This document shows positions 23,975-32,502 of a stretch of 64,000 nucleotides of DNA, piece after piece. Origin of the DNA: Pseudomonadota bacterium (lineage in GTDB: Bacteria > Pseudomonadota > Alphaproteobacteria > Rhizobiales > Pleomorphomonadaceae); the NCBI GenBank assembly GCA_023436885.1, contig JAEZHI010000019.1:219339-283338 (forward strand), written 5' to 3'. A program made the translations under genes and the position numbers. The stretch's first letter is position 1, and each line of letters starts with the position of its first letter. Below the pieces are notes generated by a model. The model worked only from the letters and a program-made list of their open reading frames with translations, was not told the origin of the DNA and ran no database searches.

Positions 23975-26900
23975 ATGATCGCCAGTCTCATCCGCTGGTC
24001 GGCGCGAAACATCGTCTTCGTGCTGATCGGCACCGTGCTGCTCGTCGCGGCCGGCATCTATTCGGTGGCGCGCATCCCGCTCGATGCGTTGCCCGACCTC
24101 TCCGACACCCAGGTCATCCTCTACACCGACTATCCCGGACAGGCGCCTCAGGTCGTCGAGGATCAGGTGACCTACCCGCTCACCACCGCCATGCTGTCGG
24201 TGCCGAAATCCAAGGTGGTGCGAGGCTTCTCCTCGTTCGGCGTTTCCTTCGTCTATGTCATCTTCGAGGACGGCACCGACATCTACTGGGCGCGCTCGCG
24301 CGTGCTCGAGTACCTGAGCTTTGCCGCCAAGCGCCTGCCCGAGGGCGTGACACCGACGCTGGGGCCGGACGCCACCGGCGTCGGCTGGGTCTATCAGTAT
24401 GTGCTGACGGCTAAAAACCGCACCCTCGCCGAGCTTCGCACCCTGCAGGACTGGTTTCTCCGCTACCAGTTGACCAAGGCCGGCGGCGTGTCGGAAGTGG
24501 CGAGCGTCGGCGGCTTCGTGCAGCAGTATCAGGTGGTGGTCGACCCGCAGAAGCTGCAGGCCTACGGCATTCCGCTGGCAAAGCTTAGCCAGGCGATCCG
24601 CGCCAGCAACCAGGACGTCGGCGGCCGGGTCGTCGAGATGGCAGAAACCGAGTTCGTGGTGCGCGGCCACGGCTACATCAAGTCGCCGTCCGACATCGAG
24701 AACATCGTGCTGAAGTCCGATGGCGGAACGCCTGTCCTCGTGCGCGATGTCGCCCGCGTCGAGATCGGCCCCGACGAGCGGCGCGGCCTCACCGAGCTCA
24801 ACGGCGAAGGCGAGGTGGTGAGCGGCATCGTCCTGCAGCGTTCAGGCGAGAACGCCCTCAAGGTCATCGACAACGTCAAGGAAAAGATCGCCGAGCTCGC
24901 CTCGGGCCTACCCGAAGGCGTGTCGATCAAGGCCGTCTACGACCGTTCCGAACTGATCCTGAAGGCGGTCGAAAACCTCAAGGGCACGCTGATCGAGGAG
25001 AGCATCATCGTCGCCCTGGTCTGCATCGTCTTCCTGCTGCACGTGCGTTCGGCGCTCGTCGCCATCGTCACCCTGCCGATCGGCGTGATGATCGCGGTTA
25101 TGATCATGAACGCCATGGGTATGACGTCGAACATCATGAGCCTCGGGGGCATCGCCATCGCCGTCGGCGCCATGGTCGACGCGTCGATCGTGATGATCGA
25201 GAATGCTCACAAGCGGCTGGAGCACGCCCCACCCGGCGCATCTCGAGTTCAAACGTTGATCGACGCCGCCGTCGAGGTCGGACCGGCGCTGTTCTTCAGC
25301 CTCTTGGTAATTACCGTCTCCTTCCTGCCGGTGTTCGCCCTTGAGGATCAGGAGGGACGGCTGTTCAAGCCGCTCGCCTTTACCAAGACCTTCTCGATGG
25401 CCGGCGCCGCCTTCCTGTCGGTGACGCTGGTGCCGGTGCTGATGCTGATCTTCGTGCGTGGCCGCATCCTGCCGGAACAGAAGAACCCGGTGAACCGGGC
25501 GTTGATCTGGCTCTACCGGCCGATCATCCGCCTCGTACTGAGGGCGAAGCTGCTGACGATCCTCTTGGCGCTCGTTGTCCTCGGCGGCTCGGTGATTCCG
25601 GCGAGCCGGCTCGGCAGCGAGTTTATGCCGGCGCTCAACGAAGGCACCCTCCTCTACATGCCGACGACGCTGCCGGGCCTCTCCATCACCAAGGCGGCCG
25701 AACTGATCCAGGTGCAGGATCGCATCATCAAGAGCTTCCCGGAGGTGGAAAGCGTCTATGGCAAGGCGGGTCGCGCCGCGACGGCCACCGACCCGGCGCC
25801 GACCGAGATGTTCGAGACGGTGATCAACCTCAAACCGCAGGAGGAATGGCGGCCGGGCCTCACCACGGACGGGCTGATCGCCGAGATGGACAAGGCGTTG
25901 CAGCTGCCGGGCGTTTCCAACGCCTGGACCATGCCGCTCAAGGCCCGCACCGACATGCTCTCCACCGGCATCCGCACGCCAATCGGCATCAAGGTATTCG
26001 GCCGGGACCTCGGCGAGATGGAGCGGATCGCCAAGGAGGTCGAGGCGGTAGTGAAGAAGGTGCCGGGCACCACCTCGGCCTACGCCGAACGCATCGGTGG
26101 CGGCTATTATCTCGATATCGAGCCGAGGCGTGACGAACTCGCCCGCTACGGCCTCACCGTCGGCGACATGCAGGAGGTGATCCTGACCGCGCTGGGCGGC
26201 GAGATGGTGACCACCACCGTCGAGGGCCGCGAGCGCTTCTCGGTCAACGTGCGCTATCCGCGCGATCTGAGATCGGACCCTGATGCCATCGCCAGGGACG
26301 TGCTGATCCACCCCGAGGCCGGCGGCGCCATTCCGCTCGGCCAACTGGCCGATGTCCGCCTCGCACGCGGACCGGCGACCATCCGCACCGAGAATGCTTT
26401 GCTCTCGGCTTATATCTTCGTCGACATCCGCGACCGCGACATCGGCAGCTATGTCGCTGACGCCCGGGCGGCGGTAGACGCCCAGGTGAAGATGCCTCCA
26501 GGCTATTACGTCACCTGGAGCGGCCAGTTTGAGTACATGGAGCGGGCCAAGGAGAAGCTGAAGGTGGTGGTGCCGGTCACCATCGCCCTGATCTTCCTCC
26601 TCCTCTACATGAACTTCCGCCGCATCACCGAGACGCTGATCGTCATGGCCTCGCTGCCTTTCGCCCTGGTCGGCGGCGTCTGGTACATGGATCTGCTCGG
26701 CTTCAACCTTTCAGTAGCCGTGGCCGTCGGCTTCATCGCGCTGGCCGGCGTCGCCGCCGAGACCGGCGTGGTCATGCTGATCTACCTCGACCACGCGTTC
26801 GAGGCGATGAAGGCGAAGCGGGCGGCTGAGAACCGACCGCTGACGCGGGACGATCTCAATGCCGCCATCATGGAAGGCGCAGTCGAACGCGTTCGTCCCA

Positions 26901-27148
26901 AGATGATGACGGTGGTCGCCATCATGGCCGGGCTCCTGCCGATCATGTGGAGCCACGGCACCGGCTCGGAGGTGATGCAGCGCATCGCCGTGCCGATGAT
27001 CGGCGGCATGGTCTCCTCCACTGTCCTCACCCTCCTCGTCATTCCGGCGATCTACGCGCTGGTCAAGGTTCGCGGCCTCGATCGGACCGCGTCACCGGCC
27101 GCCACGGCGGCTGCACTCCCCGCAAACACTGTCAAAACGAAGGACTGA
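23975..27148 (+). CDS. cusA: Heavy-metal RND efflux transporter (Cu/Ag)
   Basis: 1057 residues, the size of CusA/CzcA. Two sets of membrane helices flank two periplasmic loops. Typical heavy-metal RND features: IPLDALPDLSDTQVILYTDY near the N-terminus, VGGFVQQYQVVVDPQKLQ, and in the second loop GKAGRAATATDPAPTEMFET and RTDMLSTGIRTPIGIKVFG, whose methionines correspond to the copper-binding Met residues of E. coli CusA. The proton-relay helix contains GGIAIAVGAMVDASIVMIENAHK. It exports Cu(I)/Ag(I) using the proton gradient. Gene order cusC-cusB-cusA-cusF and the CusF-like partner support copper/silver rather than zinc/cobalt. Confidence 0.92.
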   Translation: MIASLIRWSARNIVFVLIGTVLLVAAGIYSVARIPLDALPDLSDTQVILYTDYPGQAPQVVEDQVTYPLTTAMLSVPKSKVVRGFSSFGVSFVYVIFEDGTDIYWARSRVLEYLSFAAKRLPEGVTPTLGPDATGVGWVYQYVLTAKNRTLAELRTLQDWFLRYQLTKAGGVSEVASVGGFVQQYQVVVDPQKLQAYGIPLAKLSQAIRASNQDVGGRVVEMAETEFVVRGHGYIKSPSDIENIVLKSDGGTPVLVRDVARVEIGPDERRGLTELNGEGEVVSGIVLQRSGENALKVIDNVKEKIAELASGLPEGVSIKAVYDRSELILKAVENLKGTLIEESIIVALVCIVFLLHVRSALVAIVTLPIGVMIAVMIMNAMGMTSNIMSLGGIAIAVGAMVDASIVMIENAHKRLEHAPPGASRVQTLIDAAVEVGPALFFSLLVITVSFLPVFALEDQEGRLFKPLAFTKTFSMAGAAFLSVTLVPVLMLIFVRGRILPEQKNPVNRALIWLYRPIIRLVLRAKLLTILLALVVLGGSVIPASRLGSEFMPALNEGTLLYMPTTLPGLSITKAAELIQVQDRIIKSFPEVESVYGKAGRAATATDPAPTEMFETVINLKPQEEWRPGLTTDGLIAEMDKALQLPGVSNAWTMPLKARTDMLSTGIRTPIGIKVFGRDLGEMERIAKEVEAVVKKVPGTTSAYAERIGGGYYLDIEPRRDELARYGLTVGDMQEVILTALGGEMVTTTVEGRERFSVNVRYPRDLRSDPDAIARDVLIHPEAGGAIPLGQLADVRLARGPATIRTENALLSAYIFVDIRDRDIGSYVADARAAVDAQVKMPPGYYVTWSGQFEYMERAKEKLKVVVPVTIALIFLLLYMNFRRITETLIVMASLPFALVGGVWYMDLLGFNLSVAVAVGFIALAGVAAETGVVMLIYLDHAFEAMKAKRAAENRPLTRDDLNAAIMEGAVERVRPKMMTVVAIMAGLLPIMWSHGTGSEVMQRIAVPMIGGMVSSTVLTLLVIPAIYALVKVRGLDRTASPAATAAALPANTVKTKD

Positions 27149-27152
27149 TCCC

Positions 27153-27443
27153 ATGAGAAAGCTCATCACCGCCGCAGCCGTTCTAGTCGCCCTCGCCTCA
27201 TCCGCTTTCGCGGGCGAAGCCGGCACCACGGGCAAAATCAATGCGATCGACACGGCAGGCCGCACCATCAACTTTACCCACGGGCCGATCGAAGCGCTCG
27301 GCTGGCCCGGCATGACCATGGATTTCGCGGTACTGCCCTCCATCGATCTCGGTGCGCTGAAGGTCGGGGAGACCGTTGCCTTCACGGTCAGCCAGACGCC
27401 CGAGGGAACTTACGCCGTCGACAGCGTCACACCGGCAAAGTGA
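27153..27443 (+). CDS. cusF: CusF-like periplasmic copper chaperone
   Basis: 96 residues. After a signal peptide (about 1-20, ending SAFAG) comes the small OB-fold of CusF. The ligand set is visible in HGPIEALGWPGMTMDF: His, Trp and two Met, the His-Trp-Met-Met arrangement that binds Cu(I)/Ag(I) with a cation-pi contact. It begins 5 bp after cusA and ends the operon; a GC-rich hairpin follows (27480-27504). It is expected to deliver periplasmic metal to CusB. Confidence 0.93.
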   Translation: MRKLITAAAVLVALASSAFAGEAGTTGKINAIDTAGRTINFTHGPIEALGWPGMTMDFAVLPSIDLGALKVGETVAFTVSQTPEGTYAVDSVTPAK

Positions 27444-27479
27444 AGCCGGATCTGGCTAGTTAATCGAAACGACCCACAT

Positions 27480-27504
27480 GGACGGTCCGGCGACCGGGCC
27501 GTCC
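27480..27504 (+). terminator. Hairpin after the Cus operon
   Basis: ggacggtcc (27480-27488) pairs with gggccgtcc (27496-27504) with one wobble and a 7-nt loop, 37 bp past the cusF stop. No T-run follows. It lies between convergent genes (the LysR gene ends at 27551) and may slow transcription from both sides. Confidence 0.45.
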
Positions 27505-27550
27505 GTTCAGTGAGCGATATCAGGAGAGTTGGCGAGCCCCCGATTCCAAT

Positions 27551-28456
27551 TCAGAGCACTCCCCGATCCCATTCAGGCGTCCCGCGGAAACTGTCGACCA
27601 GGAAATCGACCAGCACGCGCACCTTGAGGGCGAGGTGGCGCGCCGGTGGATAGACCGCGTGGATGGTGTGCGGCTTGTTTTCCATTTCCGGCAGCACTGC
27701 AACAAGGCGCCCGTCGCGTATGCTTGGGCCGGCAATGAAGCTTGGGATGCGAGCAATACCTAGGCCGGACTCGGCGGCAGCAAGACAAGCCTCCCCATTG
27801 GAAAAGCGAATGCGACCGGTCACGGAAATGGATATGGCGCCGTCCTCAGGCGACCAGTCAAAGGGATCGCGGAAGTTGGTGTCGATGATGCAATCGTGGT
27901 GGACGAGATCTGCCGGTGTCTCCGGGCGCCCCCGCTCGGCGAGGTAGGCGGGAGCCGCGACCGTCACAATATGCGCGTCGCAAAGTTTACGGCTGATCAG
28001 GCTGGAATCTGACGGCTGGCCGATACGGACCGCCATGTCGAAGCCTTCCTCAACGAGATTGACCGTGCGATCGGAGAAATTGACGTCGAGTATGATGTCG
28101 GGAAAGGCGCGCGCGAAATCAAGCAGGCGCGGCGTCAGCCGGATGGTTCCAAAGGACAACGGCGCTGTGACGCGAAGACGCCCGGCCGGGGCGCCCGATG
28201 CATTGCGCACCGAGGCATCCAGCGCGTCGAACTCCTCCATCAGCCCCTTGAGGCGACTGTAATAGGCTTGCCCGACTTCGGTTGCGGACAAGGCCCGTGT
28301 CGTGCGCTTGAGCAGTTGCACACCGAGATCGGCCTCCAGCCTGGAGACCAGTTTGGACGCCTGCCCCGGACTGGTCCCGAGACGCTTTGCCGCCTCGGCA
28401 AAGCTGCCGAAATCGAGTACGGCGACAAACATGCGGTCGCAATCGAGGCGGTCCAT
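27551..28456 (-). CDS. LysR-family regulator (last gene of the quinone operon)
   Basis: 301 residues. The N-terminal HTH reads FVAVLDFGSFAEAAKRLGTS, then PGQASKLVSRLEADLGVQLLKRTTR, a standard LysR reading head; the effector domain follows (GRLRVTAPLSFGTIRL, FSNGEACLAAAESGLGIARIP). It belongs to the large DhcR/YhjC-like LysR branch. It lies on the same strand, 76 bp downstream of the esterase, so it may be co-transcribed with the VOC/GST/esterase genes and regulate them. LysR proteins more often sit divergent to their targets, so the link is only inferred from position. Confidence 0.9.
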   Translation of the reverse strand: MDRLDCDRMFVAVLDFGSFAEAAKRLGTSPGQASKLVSRLEADLGVQLLKRTTRALSATEVGQAYYSRLKGLMEEFDALDASVRNASGAPAGRLRVTAPLSFGTIRLTPRLLDFARAFPDIILDVNFSDRTVNLVEEGFDMAVRIGQPSDSSLISRKLCDAHIVTVAAPAYLAERGRPETPADLVHHDCIIDTNFRDPFDWSPEDGAISISVTGRIRFSNGEACLAAAESGLGIARIPSFIAGPSIRDGRLVAVLPEMENKPHTIHAVYPPARHLALKVRVLVDFLVDSFRGTPEWDRGVL

Positions 28457-28532
28457 GTCGGGATCCGGTTCGCTGTTGGCTTGCCCTGAAACCTAACCCC
28501 TTACGGTTCTATCCGAAAGACGGCGTGTCCTG

Positions 28533-29144
28533 TCAGAGCGGGGCTGGGCTTTCCGCAAGGAAGCTGGCGGCCAGCGCGGCTCCCTCCGACGAGATGGTAT
28601 GAACGACCGCAGGCAGAAGATGAGCGGTGACATCGCCGCCGGCTGCTTTCAGCCGCTGCTCGGCTGCCACCGACTCCCGTGCCGGGATCATCGCGTCGGC
28701 TTCGCCGTGGATCAATAAGGTTCGCGTCGCTGTCGAAGGCGTGAGCGGCTCGGGAGATGCCAGGCGACCAGAGAAGGCAACGATCGCGCCGAGCGACCAG
28801 CGCCCCGAGGCGAGCGCATCGAGCGCCATGATCGAACCCTGCGAAAAGCCGACCAGCGTCACCTGATCGAGCCGATCGGAAAGGCCATGCTCGCTAATGA
28901 TCCCCGACAAGGTGGCATCGAAATCGGTCCTCGCATCGACAATACGCTGCGGCCGGTTCGCCTCGGTCACACCTCTGATGGAGAACCACTGGCGTCCGGC
29001 GCCACCACCATCGAACGGAAACGGGCCATCGGGCGCCACGAAGACAGCTCCAGGCAGATGTGGCGCCAGAACGCTTGCCAACGGCGCGAGATCGGAGCCA
29101 CGGCTGCCGACTCCATGCAGGAAAATGACGAGGGAAATTGGCAC
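28533..29144 (-). CDS. Phospholipase/carboxylesterase family hydrolase (MhqD-like)
   Basis: 203 residues of the small alpha/beta hydrolase type. Visible: LVIFLHGVGSRGSDLAPLA (oxyanion region), APDGPFPFDGG, the nucleophile motif GFSQGS, the catalytic Asp in GEADAMIP and His in VVHTIS. The start is probably the GTG at 29144 (VPISLVIFLHG): AAGGA lies 7-8 nt upstream and the extension upstream has no family features. It follows the hydroquinone reductase by 26 bp. In Bacillus subtilis the related MhqD is co-expressed with a ring-cleaving dioxygenase in the response to methylhydroquinone; the same trio-like order here supports a quinone-detoxification role. Confidence 0.82.
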   Translation of the reverse strand: MPISLVIFLHGVGSRGSDLAPLASVLAPHLPGAVFVAPDGPFPFDGGGAGRQWFSIRGVTEANRPQRIVDARTDFDATLSGIISEHGLSDRLDQVTLVGFSQGSIMALDALASGRWSLGAIVAFSGRLASPEPLTPSTATRTLLIHGEADAMIPARESVAAEQRLKAAGGDVTAHLLPAVVHTISSEGAALAASFLAESPAPL

Positions 29145-29170
29145 GGAGGGATCCTTGTTGCAGGGGTAAG

Positions 29171-30136
29171 TCAGTCGGCGAAGCCGAGTTCGCTGAGGTC
29201 TGGGCCAAGCGGCACGATGCGCGGCGGATTGAGCGCCTTCATCGAGTAATAGCCGCGCTTGATGTGATCGATGCTCACCGTGTCGCGCACGCCGGGAACG
29301 GCAAGGACGTGCTTCAGATAGCCCGTCAGGCCGGGGTAATCGGCGATGCGGCGGAGGTTGCACTTGAAGAGGCCATGATAGGCAGCGTCGAAGCGGATGA
29401 GCGTGACGAACAGGCGGACGTCGGTTTCGGTGAAGCGGTCGCCGTGAATAAAGATCCGGCCGTCAGCGAGCCGACCTTCCAGTTCGTCCAGCATGGCGAA
29501 CACCTCGCCGAACGCCTCTTCGTAAGCAACCTGGGTGGTGGCAAATCCAGCGCGATAGACGCCGTTGTTGAGGCGCGGGTAGATGCGTTCGTTGAGCGCG
29601 TCGATCTCGGTGGCGAGGTCGGCCGGATAGAGATCGATATCCGATTTGGCCAGCTCGCCGAAACCGGAGTTGAGCATCCTGAGGATGTCGGCGGACTCGT
29701 TGTTGACGATGGTGCCGCGCTTCTTGTCCCAGAGAACCGGTACGGTGGCGCGACCGTTAATGTGCGGGTCGGCCTTCGTATAGATCTCGTGGAGATAGGT
29801 CGCTCCGTTGACCGAGTCGGTCGTAGAGCCGGGATAGTCTCCAAAGCGCCAGCCTTCGTCGGTAATCATCGGTTCGACGATAGACAGCGAGATCACGTCC
29901 TCAAGCCCCTTGAGCTTGCGGGCGATCAGCGTACGCGACGCCCACGGACAGATCAGCGCCACGTAGAGATGATAACGTCCGGCCTCGGCTGCAAAGCCAG
30001 CCTCACCGGTCGGCCCGGCTGCCCCATCGGGCGTCACCCAGTTGCGGAAACTCGAGGTTTGGCGAACGAAGCCGCCTTTTTCGTCCTTCTTCTGGACAGG
30101 GTTCCATTCGGCGGTCCATTTGCCATCGACGAGCAT
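29171..30136 (-). CDS. Glutathionyl-hydroquinone reductase (YqjG/PcpF-type glutathione transferase)
   Basis: 321 residues, the length of the xi-class family. The catalytic Cys is at residue 63 in ALICPWASR, a CPWA motif that sets the family apart from ordinary transferases. Other family marks are SSFRNWVTPDG before it, FGDYPGSTTDSVNGATYLHE, and TVPVLWDKKRGTIVNNESAD (thioredoxin-like cis-Pro and glutathione-site Glu-Ser). It reduces glutathionyl-hydroquinones with glutathione. I take the ATG at 30136 because AGGAG lies 7 nt upstream; an ATG at 30142 is too close to that site. Neighbours are a VOC dioxygenase-like protein upstream and an esterase downstream. Confidence 0.9.
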   Translation of the reverse strand: MLVDGKWTAEWNPVQKKDEKGGFVRQTSSFRNWVTPDGAAGPTGEAGFAAEAGRYHLYVALICPWASRTLIARKLKGLEDVISLSIVEPMITDEGWRFGDYPGSTTDSVNGATYLHEIYTKADPHINGRATVPVLWDKKRGTIVNNESADILRMLNSGFGELAKSDIDLYPADLATEIDALNERIYPRLNNGVYRAGFATTQVAYEEAFGEVFAMLDELEGRLADGRIFIHGDRFTETDVRLFVTLIRFDAAYHGLFKCNLRRIADYPGLTGYLKHVLAVPGVRDTVSIDHIKRGYYSMKALNPPRIVPLGPDLSELGFAD

Positions 30137-30187
30137 GGGCATTCTCCTGTCGGTACCGGCTGGCTCTGCCGGTCCGTGAATGAAGCA

Positions 30188-31012
30188 TCAGGCCAAAAGA
30201 GCGATTTCCGTTCCCCAGGGGTCGGAAAGAACAAATCGGTCGGCGGAAGCTACCGAAGCCTGAGCGCGCTCGCCAATTTCCCGCAGCCGATCCCGACCAA
30301 CATGAATGTCGAGCGAAGCCAGCCCTGTCGAGGGATACTCACGAACGCCGGCGCCTCGGCTGTTCCAGATGTTGGTCGCGATGTGGTGGTGGTAACCGTC
30401 GGCCGCAAAGAAGGTTCCGCCGGGATAGCGGCAGGTGACGCCGAGCCCAAGAACCCCGGAATAGAACTGTTCGGCAGGGGCGATGGCGCCCACCTGAAGA
30501 TGAACGTGGCCGACTTTCGAACCCTCGGGGAAGCCTTGCCAACGTCCCGGACTGGCATCGGCCAGCAGCCCCTCGATGTCGAGCGCGTCAGAGGGCATCT
30601 CGATCATGTTGCCCTGGCGCTTCCAGGCGAGGATTGGACGGTCGCTATAGATCTCGACGCCGTTGCCTTCCGGATCGACCAAGTAGATGGCTTCGCTGAC
30701 GCCATGATCGGATGCGCCAACGACCGGTGTATGGTTTTCCGCGGCCGACCGTGTCCAGTTTGCGAGATCCTTCCTCGACGGCAGCAGAAATGCCGTGTGG
30801 AATAGTCCGGCTTCGCGCGGAGAGCGCCGCCGGGCCGCCGGGTCTTCCCTAAGCTCGAGCAGAACGGAATCGCCTGCTCCGTAAAGGGCGGCACTGCCGT
30901 CCGAACTCAGACGATGAAGGCCAACCGCCTTCTCGTAGAACACGCCAACCTTGTTGAGGTCATTGACGGTCAGGGCGACCCGGCCCACGGTCAGCTTTTC
31001 AAGATCGGGCAT
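30188..31012 (-). CDS. VOC-superfamily ring-cleavage dioxygenase-like protein (MhqO/CatE type)
   Basis: 274 residues with two tandem VOC (glyoxalase/extradiol dioxygenase) modules. Module one starts VGRVALTVNDLNKVGVFYEK and includes HTAFLLPSRKDLANW; module two has GHVHLQVGAIAPAEQFYSGV, then YHHHIATNIW and the terminal WGTEIALL. The probable metal ligands are the His in GHVHLQ, a His in YHHHI and the Glu in GTEI, the extradiol 2-His-1-carboxylate set. The ATG at 31012 follows GGGAG. It is the first gene of the minus-strand unit to 28533. Catechol or hydroquinone ring opening is inferred from family and context. Confidence 0.87.
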   Translation of the reverse strand: MPDLEKLTVGRVALTVNDLNKVGVFYEKAVGLHRLSSDGSAALYGAGDSVLLELREDPAARRRSPREAGLFHTAFLLPSRKDLANWTRSAAENHTPVVGASDHGVSEAIYLVDPEGNGVEIYSDRPILAWKRQGNMIEMPSDALDIEGLLADASPGRWQGFPEGSKVGHVHLQVGAIAPAEQFYSGVLGLGVTCRYPGGTFFAADGYHHHIATNIWNSRGAGVREYPSTGLASLDIHVGRDRLREIGERAQASVASADRFVLSDPWGTEIALLA

Positions 31013-31314
31013 GTCTGCGTCTCCCAAACCTGCCCCGGCGACAGTAAGCGCACCGGGCGACGAGGATTGGCACCGAGGTGTGGTGCCGTTTCGCATTGAT
31101 ATATGCCACCGCTACATTTCGGCGATTAGCGGCGCAAAATTGTTTTTATTCGTTCCAGAATGGAATCAATAGACAACTCGGCCCCGACTGCGGACGCCAA
31201 CCGCAACGCATCGGCATCCACCTGTCATCGGCCTGTAACGATCGCCGTCTATCCGAGGAACTCAAGACGGGACTGGTTACGGGGACGTTTGCACAGCTGT
31301 GCAACGCATCAATG
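31013..31314. other. Divergent intergenic region (about 300 bp)
   Basis: It separates the quinone operon from the 31315 ABC operon. No gene is visible. A palindromic operator candidate is at 31153-31165, and an AT-rich tract with TTTTTATT lies just before it, which could hold promoter elements for either side. Confidence 0.6.
31153..31165. promoter_or_regulatory. TTCCA-N3-TGGAA operator candidate
   Basis: TTCCA (31153-31157) and TGGAA (31161-31165) form a perfect 5-bp inverted repeat with partial symmetry outside (ATT at 31148-31150 and AAT at 31168-31170). It lies 140 bp upstream of the VOC gene and 150 bp upstream of the ABC ATPase. A LysR- or LacI-type protein could bind. Confidence 0.35.
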
Positions 31315-32466
31315 ATGAACGACGACGCTTACCTCAACCTTCGGGATCTCGACGCTGGTTATGGCCAGACGCGAGTGCTCAAAAGCGTTGATCTTCAGAT
31401 CGGCAAGGGCGAATTCGTCGCCCTGCTTGGCGCCTCGGGTTGCGGCAAGACGACACTTCTCCGGACCATTGCGGGCTTTGCCTTGCCAAGCGCAGGCAGC
31501 ATTCGCGTGGGGGTTCGTGACGTCACACGCCTGCCCCCCGATAAGCGCGGCATGGCCATGATGTTCCAGTCCTACGCGCTTTGGCCGCACATGACCGCCG
31601 CGCGCAACATCGGCTATGGTTTGCGCCTCAAGGGCTGGTCGCGCGAAGCGATTGCCGCTCGCGTCGGCGAGATGGAAGCGCTGCTTGGTCTTGAGGGGCT
31701 TGGCAGCCGCAAACCGTCGGAGCTGTCGGGTGGCCAGCGCCAGCGCGTGGCACTTGGCAGGGCCTTGGCCGTCGATCCGGACATCCTGCTGCTCGACGAG
31801 CCGCTTTCCAATCTCGACGCCCGCATTCGACTGACCGTGCGCCACGAGATCCGCGCGCTGCAGCAGCGCCTGGGGATCACTACCATTCATGTGACCCACG
31901 ACCGCGAGGAAGCCATGGTGATGGCGGACCGCATCGTGATCCTCGACAAGGGCCAGATCGCCCAGCTCGGCACGCCCGAAGCGATCTACACCCGACCGGC
32001 GTCGGCTTTCGTCGCAGCCTTCATGGGTGCTGAAAATGTCGTTCATCTCGACGCGGTCTGCTCCGGCAATCGTGTCGACATCGCCGCCGGTCCGCTCAAC
32101 CGGGCGGCCAGCCTGACCCTCGACCATCCGGCGCCACAAAGCGGCAGGTTGGAGGCGCGCTTCCGTTCCGAGCGCCTGCACCTCCGCCCGCTTGAAATGC
32201 CATCGCCAGACAGCTCGACCGCCCTCGAACTGATCGGCCATGTCGAGGCTGTCGTCTATCCTGGTGGAGAGTGGCGCCACACCGTTCGCATCGGCGACGG
32301 TTCGGTGCTCGTCGATGGTCCGGAAGCCTTGTCACCGGGCACCGAAGTGCTCGTCCGGGTCCCGACCAACTCCCTCTTCCTGTTTGCCGCTTCGGCCAAT
32401 GCGCCGGCCGGCTCGCCATCCGCAACCGACGATCTTTCGCCGGTTCGGACCAGACTGACCGCCTGA
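31315..32466 (+). CDS. ABC transporter ATP-binding protein (PotA/FbpC type)
   Basis: 383 residues from the second of two adjacent ATGs (31312, 31315); neither has a strong ribosome binding site. Walker A GASGCGKTT, Q-loop FQSYALWPHM, signature LSGGQRQRVALGRAL, Walker B ILLLDEPLSNLDAR, switch HVTHDREEA; a TOBE-like beta domain fills the C-terminal ~120 residues. This is the ATPase class of polyamine, iron and organo-phosphate importers. It opens an operon ATPase, binding protein, two permeases, LacI regulator, phosphoesterase. Confidence 0.92.
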   Translation: MNDDAYLNLRDLDAGYGQTRVLKSVDLQIGKGEFVALLGASGCGKTTLLRTIAGFALPSAGSIRVGVRDVTRLPPDKRGMAMMFQSYALWPHMTAARNIGYGLRLKGWSREAIAARVGEMEALLGLEGLGSRKPSELSGGQRQRVALGRALAVDPDILLLDEPLSNLDARIRLTVRHEIRALQQRLGITTIHVTHDREEAMVMADRIVILDKGQIAQLGTPEAIYTRPASAFVAAFMGAENVVHLDAVCSGNRVDIAAGPLNRAASLTLDHPAPQSGRLEARFRSERLHLRPLEMPSPDSSTALELIGHVEAVVYPGGEWRHTVRIGDGSVLVDGPEALSPGTEVLVRVPTNSLFLFAASANAPAGSPSATDDLSPVRTRLTA

Positions 32467-32502
32467 CAACCAGAACTTGACACCTGCGATCGGAGACGCG
32501 TC

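Noticed and set aside
24908..26344. A 478-codon minus-strand frame inside cusA
   Set aside because: Composition is dominated by His/Asp/Arg/Gln, typical of the antisense of a real gene, and cusA is secure.
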